Origin: a virus
Direction: 5' to 3' (one strand)
Length of the DNA: 64,000 nucleotides
IMG/VR virus record: IMGVR_UViG_3300034019_000586
Location: 1 to 64,000 of that record
A program made the translations under genes and the position numbers. Positions 51,270 to 58,613 of the stretch are shown here, one piece after another (position 1 is the stretch's first letter; every line of letters begins with the position of its first letter). A model generated the notes under the pieces. It searched no databases. It had not been told where the DNA came from and saw only the letters and a list, made by a program, of their open reading frames with translations.

Positions 51270-51668
51270 ATGGAAGCAGTAACAATTAAAGGAACGGTCT
51301 ATAAAATCCTTGAAAAGAAACAGATCAGCAATAACTTTACAGCGCAAGATATTGTGATTATGGTCAAGGAAACATACCGAAACGGAAACACGAAAGACCA
51401 CTACATCCCGATTCAATTTAGTAACCAACGTTGCGACGAAATTGAGAAGGTTACAGAAGGTCAGGAAGTCGAGGTCAAGTTTAATTTACAAGGCAATGAA
51501 TGGCAGGGTAAATTCTTTTTGAAGGCAAGCGGATGGGTAATTAATCCTTCGTCGGTTGGTTCAAGTTTGCCACAGCCGCAAAAAAGTAATTGGCCGAATA
51601 ACCAGGGGACAAGCAATCAAAATCAAGTGGTAACTACTCAAAGCAACGATCAAGATTTACCATTTTAA
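51270..51668 (+). CDS. Second DUF3127-type SSB
   Basis: A 132-residue protein aligning along its length with the SSB at 25183-25569 (shared IQFSNQR, EWQGKFF, GW). It has a Gln/Asn-rich linker and the acidic tail DQDLPF. It lies in the rightward block under its own promoter, so the phage has two SSBs under different control. Confidence 0.82.
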   Translation: MEAVTIKGTVYKILEKKQISNNFTAQDIVIMVKETYRNGNTKDHYIPIQFSNQRCDEIEKVTEGQEVEVKFNLQGNEWQGKFFLKASGWVINPSSVGSSLPQPQKSNWPNNQGTSNQNQVVTTQSNDQDLPF

Positions 51669-51752
51669 TCTACATCTGCAAACAAAGAAAAAGGGTAAAG
51701 CCGCCCCGTCAAAAGGCTAAGGATAGGTTTTGGTTTTTAAGTTAAGGTGAAA

Positions 51753-51777
51753 GCCCTCGAAACGTCGGGGGTTTTTA
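51753..51777 (+). terminator. Terminator after second SSB
   Basis: GCCC-t-CG-AAA-CG-tc-GGGG imperfect stem followed by TTTTTATTTTTG, 85 nt after the SSB stop. Confidence 0.7.
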
Positions 51778-51840
51778 TTTTTGTTAAAAACCCGTTAGAA
51801 ACCGATAATGAACATTTTTATACATAAAATAAAATAGGCT

Positions 51841-51848
51841 TAAATTTG
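51841..51848 (+). promoter_or_regulatory. Promoter box TAAATTTG
   Basis: Exact TAnnTTTG box after the terminator and 24 nt before the ATG at 51873. No clear TTTG is seen upstream. It would start transcription toward the GroES-like genes, the decoration island and terminase. Confidence 0.5.
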
Positions 51849-51872
51849 TAGTGAAATAAAAACAAAATTAAA

Positions 51873-52016
51873 ATGGGAAGAAAACCAGTTGATTCAGAAC
51901 TAAAGAAAAAAACAGTAACTCTTGGGGTTCAGACAAAACACATTGATGCTTGGGGCGGTGAACAGAACTTGAAAGAAAAGATCATGGAATTTATTGAGGC
52001 AGGAGTTAAAGCATGA
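51873..52016 (+). CDS. Small protein (47 aa), ribbon-helix-helix-like
   Basis: Reads MGRKPVDSELKKKTVTLGVQ, then KIMEFIEAGVKA. The basic start, short strand and helix resemble very small phage DNA-binding proteins. Its stop overlaps the GroES-like ATG (ATGA). Too short for firm assignment. Confidence 0.58.
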   Translation: MGRKPVDSELKKKTVTLGVQTKHIDAWGGEQNLKEKIMEFIEAGVKA

Positions 52017-52294
52017 TTAGGCCACACGACTACTCCATTGTTGTTCGCCCCGAAACACAAAGCGAAACAACGGAATCGGGATTAATTTATATCCCTGACG
52101 TTTCAAAATCACCCATGTTATATGGCGAAGTTTTGATGATTGGTGATGAGATTAATTCAGATGAAACGGTTTTGGTTGGGGAAACGGTTTATTTCCTAAA
52201 GGGTAAATATGTTTCAGACGACGACGGAAACGTTATTATTTCGGTATCTGCGGTAATTGATTTTAGCGGAAAGAAGATAGTTGTAACTGACTAA
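52013..52294 (+). CDS. GroES-like co-chaperonin
   Basis: A 93-residue protein aligning with Cpn10/GroES: opening MIRPHDYSIVVRPETQSETT, the mobile-loop region SGLIYIPDVSKSPMLYGEV, then VLMIGDEI, LVGETVYFLKGKYV and a closing strand pair. Phage co-chaperonins (compare T4 gp31) cap host GroEL to help fold capsid proteins. Its place ahead of the morphogenesis genes fits that role. Confidence 0.8.
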   Translation: MIRPHDYSIVVRPETQSETTESGLIYIPDVSKSPMLYGEVLMIGDEINSDETVLVGETVYFLKGKYVSDDDGNVIISVSAVIDFSGKKIVVTD

Positions 52295-52509
52295 TGGCTA
52301 CAAAGGTTGAAATTTACCGAAGGTGCATAGAGTTGGTGGAGAGATTAATTTTGGAAGAAATACCACTAACAGCCATGATGAAAACGGTTGACCCCGTTGG
52401 GCAGGTATCTTCGAGGAAGTTAATTAATACCGATACCGAAATTACAATGGCGGATTTGGATAGGATTGACAAGGCGATTGATAAAGTATGCTTACAAAAG
52501 CGAACATAA
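52294..52509 (+). CDS. Small hypothetical protein
   Basis: A 71-residue helical protein (EIYRRCIELVERLILEEIPL). Its ATG overlaps the last base of the GroES-like stop. No family recognised. Confidence 0.66.
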   Translation: MATKVEIYRRCIELVERLILEEIPLTAMMKTVDPVGQVSSRKLINTDTEITMADLDRIDKAIDKVCLQKRT

Positions 52510-52775
52510 ATTTATATCTTGGCATTATGGCGGTTTATGACTTCTATATTGAACAACATAAAGTGCCAAAGGTCAATCATGCAGAGTTAATTAATCACCC
52601 CAAAAGCATTGAGGCATATCCATTAATTAGGTCAAGGGATATTCAATGCCGGAGATTTAACCATAAGCGTAAGATAACAAAAACAGTTCTAAATAAATAT
52701 AAATTAATTCTACAAGCAGCACATGAATGCAGAGCAGCAAAAATTGGTGAGCCAAAGGGTTCAAAGAGATCGTGA
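52488..52775 (+). CDS. Small basic protein
   Basis: A 95-residue basic protein (RCRRF-type cluster CRRFNHKRKITKTVLNKYKL), overlapping the preceding gene by 22 nt. ATG 52527 is an alternative start that removes the overlap. Possibly nucleic-acid binding. No family recognised. Confidence 0.6.
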   Translation: MLTKANINLYLGIMAVYDFYIEQHKVPKVNHAELINHPKSIEAYPLIRSRDIQCRRFNHKRKITKTVLNKYKLILQAAHECRAAKIGEPKGSKRS

Positions 52776-52986
52776 CTTCGCCAACATCTTTATGGGCGAG
52801 GTTATGGCTAAACGCAAAATGAGAATGGACGCCATTGAAACATCTATTCGAGTAGCGCAAAACGCAAAAGAAACGCCCGACACGGACAAGATGTTGACGG
52901 ACGCTGAAAAGATTTACCAATACCTGATTAAAGACGGTCAGCTTTCAGACCTTGCCGAAGGCGGCAGCAACCTTAGACTTTCTTAA
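52723..52986 (+). CDS. Small helical protein
   Basis: An 87-residue protein (MNAEQQKLVSQRVQRDRDFA, MAKRKMRMDAIETSIR) overlapping the previous gene by 53 nt. Size and helical make-up would suit a small terminase-like or regulatory protein, but terminase lies 5.6 kb away. Unassigned. Confidence 0.62.
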   Translation: MNAEQQKLVSQRVQRDRDFANIFMGEVMAKRKMRMDAIETSIRVAQNAKETPDTDKMLTDAEKIYQYLIKDGQLSDLAEGGSNLRLS

Positions 52987-52999
52987 TTAATTTAGCAGC

Positions 53000-53860
53000 A
53001 TGAAGCTAACGAAAGATGAGTTTGAAAAGGTAAGATTTATTCGTGAGTGCGTGGTGGAAATACCATCGCTACAAACCAACATTGTAAAAGTCGGTGACAC
53101 CGAAATTGAGATTGTCACCGACTATACTTTGTCGGAAGAAACTAAATCTATTGAGCGTAAAAAATGGTTTGAACTTGGGGCTAAACTTGCGTCCATGCCG
53201 CGAGAAACAGAAGAAAAGAAAGCACTTCGCAAGGAATACATTGAGATAAAAAACAGACTGAGGCAGAAAGGTGAGGAAAGAGAAACAGAACAGGTTTCCA
53301 AAAACAGAAATGCCACAAGAAAAGGAAAGTTAATTAAGTTGCCCCTAAGCACAAACATTGTTGACGGCAACATATTTAGCTGTGAACTTGACTGCAAAGA
53401 AGGTGACGAGGTTTACTTTGATGCCTTTTGGACGCAGCAGGAAATCGCAAAAAAGTTTGACGCCAAAACGGGCGACGACTACATAATTCATGTTGAGGAC
53501 AAAATTTATTTGAGAGTTCCTGCGGTGTCCTTGTTTTGTAGTGTGGATGCAGAAGGTAATTACAAGGGACTAAACGGGTTTTTGGTTGCCGAGCCACTTG
53601 ACGCAGACAACACCATGATTACGGAAGGTGGCATTATAATTAATTCAGAGCCTAAAAACTTACCGAGAGCGAGGGTTGTTGGCGTATCTTCTTACTTGCC
53701 TAAATTCAGAAACGCTTCGGTATTTATGAATACAAAGGTTAAGAAAGGAGATATTGTGTACACCGAGCCGAGATACCAAACGTGGCTTGACAAAACAAGC
53801 GGAGGTAAAAACTCACTTGTGAGAATACCAAACTTTAAGATTTTGAAAATTGAAGATTGA
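53000..53860 (+). CDS. Second, double-domain GroES-like protein
   Basis: A 286-residue protein. After a charged helical N-terminus of about 105 residues, the segment from 111 to 285 looks like two Cpn10-like barrels in tandem. One carries KLIKLPLSTNIVDGNIF...EGDEVYFDAF. The other carries LNGFLVAEPL...GGIIINSEP...VVGVSSYLP...VKKGDIVYTEP. This could form a larger cap for GroEL or a structural ring. The assignment is by pattern and moderate. Confidence 0.58.
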   Translation: MKLTKDEFEKVRFIRECVVEIPSLQTNIVKVGDTEIEIVTDYTLSEETKSIERKKWFELGAKLASMPRETEEKKALRKEYIEIKNRLRQKGEERETEQVSKNRNATRKGKLIKLPLSTNIVDGNIFSCELDCKEGDEVYFDAFWTQQEIAKKFDAKTGDDYIIHVEDKIYLRVPAVSLFCSVDAEGNYKGLNGFLVAEPLDADNTMITEGGIIINSEPKNLPRARVVGVSSYLPKFRNASVFMNTKVKKGDIVYTEPRYQTWLDKTSGGKNSLVRIPNFKILKIED

Positions 53861-54497
53861 GGGCATCATAACGTCTTACAACAGGCACGACCTACTTTAT
53901 CAAACGCTAAAGTCGATTAAGGAATTTATGTTTGACGAAATTTCGACACTGTACGTTGTCGAAGATAGCGAACACACCAATTCTTTTTTATCCGTTTGTT
54001 CGGAATTTTCAGAATTTGTTCAGCCGTTGCCGCTTGATATGCACACAGGTCACGTTTACGCCATAGACTATGCAATGCAAAAAGTCACTACGAAATACTA
54101 TTTTCATGGCGAAGATGATTTTCAATGTATAAAGTCAGGTTTTACAAGTTTTACAGGGCTTCTTGAATACGGAAACGGTGTTTTAGAGGTAAACGGCAGG
54201 GGGAGGGATAGAAAGGCGGTTAATCATCATCCAATTAATTCAGAAGGTATTTTGTCAACGGACTATCACGGGTGGACGGGCAAGATGTGGTCGCCATGTA
54301 TATGCAGATTAAGTGAGTACAAGAAACTTGGGCGTTATTCAGATCATGTTACTTTTGATGCGACAAGGCCGTTTATGGCAGAAAAGGAAATAGGAAAAAA
54401 AATGATGAAGGAATTTAACGGGTGCTACGTCACGGAATCACCTTATTTTGAACATATAGGCGAAAATAGATCAACTTCTAAATTTATTAAGCAATGA
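53850..54497 (+). CDS. Family 2-like glycosyltransferase
   Basis: A 215-residue GT-A-type enzyme starting at TTG 53850, inside the end of the previous gene. KIEGIITSYNRHDLLYQTLK is the classical GT2 nucleotide-binding start, and YFHGEDDFQC holds the metal-binding acidic motif. It would transfer a sugar from an NDP donor. First of six coupled decoration genes. Confidence 0.8.
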   Translation: MKIEGIITSYNRHDLLYQTLKSIKEFMFDEISTLYVVEDSEHTNSFLSVCSEFSEFVQPLPLDMHTGHVYAIDYAMQKVTTKYYFHGEDDFQCIKSGFTSFTGLLEYGNGVLEVNGRGRDRKAVNHHPINSEGILSTDYHGWTGKMWSPCICRLSEYKKLGRYSDHVTFDATRPFMAEKEIGKKMMKEFNGCYVTESPYFEHIGENRSTSKFIKQ

Positions 54498-55105
54498 AGA
54501 TACCACACATTATGCCGTTTCAGTTAGAACCGTTTAACGGGGATAAATTTATTGAAGCGGAATTTATATTGCTAAAAAACAAGTTCGGGCTTAATACAGC
54601 TTTTGAAACAGGTACTTGTTTTGGTAGCAGCACATTGTTCCTTTCGGATAACTTTGATAGGGTTGTGACAATAGAAAACAATATTGAATATCTAAATATT
54701 GCTCACCAAAGACTAAAGGAAGGAGAGCGCACAAACGTCAAAACCGTTTTTGGAGATAGCGGGGAAGTCACATACGACGCAATAGTTGATAACCTTGTTG
54801 ATGACAAAACAATGTTTTTTCTTGATGCGCATTTTAATTCATATTGCCCGCTTCGGGACGAGTTAAAAGCAATTGCACTTGCGGGAATTAAACCCGTGAT
54901 AGCAATACACGATTTCAAAGTTCCTGAGCAAAGCGGGCTTGGATTTGATTCATATAACGGGCAAGACTTTGAATTGGCTTGGATATTTTCAGACCTAAAC
55001 GAAATTTATGGTCAGGGCGAATGGGAGTATCATTACAACACAGAAGAAAATTCAGCGGGTGCAAAACGAGGAATAATTTATATCTATGGTAAGGTTACTG
55101 ATTAA
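54494..55105 (+). CDS. SAM-dependent methyltransferase
   Basis: A 203-residue class I methyltransferase: FETGTCFGSSTLFLSDNFDR forms the SAM-binding strand-loop-helix, VVTIENN follows as the acidic second strand, and MFFLDAHFNSYCP is the active-site region. The fold suggests small-molecule or sugar O-methylation. ATG overlaps the previous stop by 4 nt. Confidence 0.78.
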   Translation: MKIPHIMPFQLEPFNGDKFIEAEFILLKNKFGLNTAFETGTCFGSSTLFLSDNFDRVVTIENNIEYLNIAHQRLKEGERTNVKTVFGDSGEVTYDAIVDNLVDDKTMFFLDAHFNSYCPLRDELKAIALAGIKPVIAIHDFKVPEQSGLGFDSYNGQDFELAWIFSDLNEIYGQGEWEYHYNTEENSAGAKRGIIYIYGKVTD

Positions 55106-55730
55106 TTACTACGTTGACCCCGATTTTGAAAGGAACGAGGAGTTGTTGATTTGCCTTGCCAATAACTGTCAAAATTCAGAGATAGACGAGGTTTGTTGTT
55201 TTACGGAAGTAGAGCCGCCCGACTTTGGTTCGGTTGAAAAAGTGAACTTTGGTGGTCGGCCAACTTTTGAGGACTTCTTTCACTACATAAACAGGGTTGC
55301 AGAACCTAATGATATTTCGATTATCTGCAATTCGGATATATTCTTTAACTCAAAAGACGTGAAGATGATTAAGGCCAATCTTCAAACACACGAATGTTAT
55401 ACCTTATCAAGATATGATTTAGATGAAAAGGGAAACGCGGTATTGTTTGACCGAGCAGATAGTCAAGACGCTTGGGTATTTCGCGGAAGGGTAAAAACCC
55501 CGAAGTCATGTAGGTATCACATGGGAAAACCCGGCATTGATAACGCAATAGCAGAAAGACTTCAAACCGCAGGGTACACGGTAAAAAACCCCTCAAAGTC
55601 AATCAAGTCATATCATGTTCACGTAACTAATTTAAGGCGGTATAACAGGGTAGAAACGATTGAAAAGCCGTATCTATTAATTACACCGCATCTTATCGGA
55701 GAAACACCACAATATAGAACAATACAATGA
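55086..55730 (+). CDS. Glycosyltransferase-like protein
   Basis: A 214-residue protein with a GT-A-like layout: an NDP-binding start (LLINYYVDPDFERNEELLIC), an acidic ISIICNSDIFFN motif of the DXD type, and later DAWVFRG and MGKPGIDNAIAERL, common in glycan-building enzymes. Overlaps the methyltransferase by 20 nt. Confidence 0.7.
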   Translation: MVRLLINYYVDPDFERNEELLICLANNCQNSEIDEVCCFTEVEPPDFGSVEKVNFGGRPTFEDFFHYINRVAEPNDISIICNSDIFFNSKDVKMIKANLQTHECYTLSRYDLDEKGNAVLFDRADSQDAWVFRGRVKTPKSCRYHMGKPGIDNAIAERLQTAGYTVKNPSKSIKSYHVHVTNLRRYNRVETIEKPYLLITPHLIGETPQYRTIQ

Positions 55731-56386
55731 GTTGGATTAAGGAAATTAAAGACATAAGAAAAAAGGGCGGTTCGGGTCAGTTTGAGGAATCCGAAATCAT
55801 TGCTTTTATTTTTGAAAACATAGGAACTATCAATAAATTCTTAGTTGATTTAGGTTGTGGGGCTTACGGTGACGCAACCATGAGCAACACCCGCGACATG
55901 ATGAATAGTGGTTGGAAGGGATTTGGCGTTGACATGAATCTGGTGGCAGATGAGTGGGTGGTTCAAAGTTTTATCCAACCACAAACTATTGTCACCTTAT
56001 TAAACGGAAAGGAAACACCAAAAGAATTTGACTTTCTGAATTTAGATATTGATTCATCAGACTTTTGGGTTCTTAAAAACATTCTTGAAGCAGGATTTAA
56101 GCCGCGACTAATTTGTGCGGAGTACAACGGAACATTAGACCCCAATAAATCACTTGTGCTTGAATACGAAGAAGTATATACGTGGGACGGAACTAACAAG
56201 TACGGTTTTTCTCTTGGTGCGGGAAAAAAGCTATTAAAAAAACACGGCTACACCATAATTTACTGTCAGCACGACACCAATCTATTTGCTATACCGACAG
56301 AACTTGTAAATGAACAAGTCGAACTTAATGCGAAACAAAATTTATATCATCCAATCAATCCAAACGCGGTTTGGGTAAATTACTAA
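55727..56386 (+). CDS. FkbM-like methyltransferase
   Basis: A 219-residue protein with KFLVDLGCGAYGDATMSNT (SAM motif I), GWKGFGVDMN (second acidic strand) and FDFLNLDIDSSDFWVL, as in FkbM-type enzymes that methylate sugar hydroxyls. ATG overlaps the previous stop by 4 nt. Confidence 0.75.
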   Translation: MSWIKEIKDIRKKGGSGQFEESEIIAFIFENIGTINKFLVDLGCGAYGDATMSNTRDMMNSGWKGFGVDMNLVADEWVVQSFIQPQTIVTLLNGKETPKEFDFLNLDIDSSDFWVLKNILEAGFKPRLICAEYNGTLDPNKSLVLEYEEVYTWDGTNKYGFSLGAGKKLLKKHGYTIIYCQHDTNLFAIPTELVNEQVELNAKQNLYHPINPNAVWVNY

Positions 56387-56390
56387 TACT

Positions 56391-57317
56391 ATGCGCCTAC
56401 TTAATATTGGAATGTTTAACCGTCACGAGGGTCAGGAATCCATGCGGATGGCTCTTGAAAGCATAAGCACTTACTACGAGGAATACAGTTTTGAGAACAA
56501 CCTTGCTTCGGCAGTTGACGCATATCGAAAGGCTGCGGGAAAGTTTGATGTAATATTTCTCCATGTTCAAAGAGATGGCGTAATACCGCTTGACAGAACA
56601 AAGTTCTTACATTCACAAGGTGTTAAAATTTACAACTTTACAGGCGACGTAAGACAACCTATACCGAGGTGGTATCACGAACTTGCGCCATACGTCACTA
56701 CACTATTTTCTAACCTAACAGACGCGGAGGTATTTAATTCATTGGGGTTTAAGGCACATTATTTTCAAGTGGGTTACAACGAGCATTACTACAATAAAGA
56801 CGTTGCAGCCAATCCAAAATCACCCGAAATTGTGTTTATGGGGAATAACTACAACAACACATTTCCTCTTGGTGGATTAAGAAAAGAAATGGTTGAGAAC
56901 CTAAGAAAAAGATACGGAAACAGGTTTGAAGTATTTGGTTGTGGATGGGGCAAATCACAAAATCTTAATCAACTTCAACTTGAAGAAGCCCGTATTTATC
57001 GTGGTTGCAAGATTGCAATTAATTTATCGCACTTCAACCTAAAGCGGTATTCGAGCGATAGACTTTTTAGAATACTGGCTTGCGGAACTTTCTGCCTTAC
57101 TCATAGGTACAAACAGATTGAAACCGAATTTACAGATGGGGAAGACCTTGTTTGCTTTGATAGTCTTAATCACCTTTATGAATTGATTGATAAATACTTG
57201 GAGTTGCCCGAAGAAAGACACAGAATTGCAATGAACGGAAACAGAAAGTGTGAATCCGAATTTACTTGGGGCGCAAGGATGCAGCAACTTGTTTCCATAA
57301 TTAATTCAAATGGATAG
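56391..57317 (+). CDS. GT-B glycosyltransferase (GT4/CgeB-like)
   Basis: A 308-residue protein of two Rossmann halves. The C-terminal half has PEIVFMGNNY, FGCGWG, and SSDRLFRILACGTFCLTHRY followed by an acidic run ETEFTDGEDLVCF. This is the donor-binding pattern of group 1 and CgeB-like transferases. It lies between a methyltransferase and the GT7-like gene. Confidence 0.78.
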   Translation: MRLLNIGMFNRHEGQESMRMALESISTYYEEYSFENNLASAVDAYRKAAGKFDVIFLHVQRDGVIPLDRTKFLHSQGVKIYNFTGDVRQPIPRWYHELAPYVTTLFSNLTDAEVFNSLGFKAHYFQVGYNEHYYNKDVAANPKSPEIVFMGNNYNNTFPLGGLRKEMVENLRKRYGNRFEVFGCGWGKSQNLNQLQLEEARIYRGCKIAINLSHFNLKRYSSDRLFRILACGTFCLTHRYKQIETEFTDGEDLVCFDSLNHLYELIDKYLELPEERHRIAMNGNRKCESEFTWGARMQQLVSIINSNG

Positions 57318-57954
57318 TTGTTTTATAGTACCATATCGAAAACGTGAAGAACACTTAAAAAAGTTTGTTTCGCATTATTCCAAAATAATGCCTGACACTC
57401 CTATTTATGTAATTGAACAAGCAGACGACAACCCATTTAACAGGGCTAAATTATTCAACGTTGGGTTTGATCTTTTACGGCAGAACTATGGTAACTTCAT
57501 ATTCCATGATGTTGACCAATTGATTGATGTCAAACGTTGTGACCCAATCACAGCCTATGCAAGTACCGATAACGTAGTTCATTTGGGTACAAAATTAGAA
57601 CAGTTTGGATATAAATTACCTGACAAAGAGTTTTTTGGAGGCATCACCATATTTTCAAGGTCAGCAATGGAAAAAATTAATGGATGGAGTAATTTGATAT
57701 GGGGATGGGGCAGTGAGGCCGAAATGGTTCGTGACGACTTAATTAAGAAGGGAGTGCCGATTGAATCAAGGGAGGCTTACTACAAATCACTACCGCACGA
57801 AAGGAGTTACATATCACATGAATTAATCAAGGCGGGGTGCGCCATAAGACAAGCGGGAAAGAACGATGATGTTGACGGACTTTCACACCTTCAATACAAA
57901 GTGAATGGTGCGAAACTTAATGTTAAGCACACCGTAATAAAAGTAGAACTGTAA
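57310..57954 (+). CDS. GT7 beta-1,4-galactosyltransferase-like enzyme
   Basis: A 214-residue protein matching animal-type beta-1,4-galactosyltransferase motifs: CFIVPYRKREEHL, FNRAKLFNVGFD, the DVD metal motif in FHDVDQLI (residues 65-72), FGGITIFSRSAMEKINGWSN and WGWGSEAE. It should transfer galactose or GalNAc to a terminal sugar. Overlaps the previous gene by 8 nt and closes the island. Confidence 0.85.
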   Translation: MDSCFIVPYRKREEHLKKFVSHYSKIMPDTPIYVIEQADDNPFNRAKLFNVGFDLLRQNYGNFIFHDVDQLIDVKRCDPITAYASTDNVVHLGTKLEQFGYKLPDKEFFGGITIFSRSAMEKINGWSNLIWGWGSEAEMVRDDLIKKGVPIESREAYYKSLPHERSYISHELIKAGCAIRQAGKNDDVDGLSHLQYKVNGAKLNVKHTVIKVEL

Positions 57955-57965
57955 AATAAAGACAG

Positions 57966-58613
57966 ATGGAGTACGAAAAAATGCAATATTTTATAGAAAA
58001 CGTTCCCGACAACGAAAGTGTTATTGAGCGTTTTCCCGACCTACTTGCACAGGCGCACGTCTTTATGAGTGAATCAGACCTTCCATCAGATGTTTCGGCT
58101 GACAAGGTTATGAGGTACTTAATTTATATGTACGACCCCAACACACCACTAAGACGCGAAATACCCGACATAAAGAAAAGAAAGCAGTTTACCCTGACTA
58201 AATTAAACATAGTCAAGTTGGGCGACACCGAAGTTCCCGAAGGTTATTCCGAAATGTGCGGGATGAATAAGGATTGGATAGTGACACGATTTATAGCCTT
58301 TACTAAATTTTTTAAGTCAATGGCGTATGAGAAACTTCTTGTGGCAGAGGAACGATACGCGCAGATGAACAACCTTATTTTGACTTCTGTAATTGACAAG
58401 GCTACGGATGACAAAAACCTACAAACAGGTAGAAAGGCTTGGTATGACGACATTAAGGAAGCCTTGCAAGAAATAATGGATGGCGAAAGTTCCAAAAGAC
58501 TTGAAGAAAGCATTGTGTTTACGGTGAAGATGGAAAGCATGGGGTTAAGACCCGAAGAATACAGCAGACAATACAGGGAAACAGGAAATTTATTTAGCGA
58601 CATTGTGCCATGA
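57966..58613 (+). CDS. Protein next to terminase, possible small subunit
   Basis: A 215-residue helical acidic protein whose stop overlaps the terminase ATG by 4 nt. No helix-turn-helix is obvious, but the position directly before TerL is that of terminase small subunits. Assignment is by place only. Confidence 0.6.
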   Translation: MEYEKMQYFIENVPDNESVIERFPDLLAQAHVFMSESDLPSDVSADKVMRYLIYMYDPNTPLRREIPDIKKRKQFTLTKLNIVKLGDTEVPEGYSEMCGMNKDWIVTRFIAFTKFFKSMAYEKLLVAEERYAQMNNLILTSVIDKATDDKNLQTGRKAWYDDIKEALQEIMDGESSKRLEESIVFTVKMESMGLRPEEYSRQYRETGNLFSDIVP

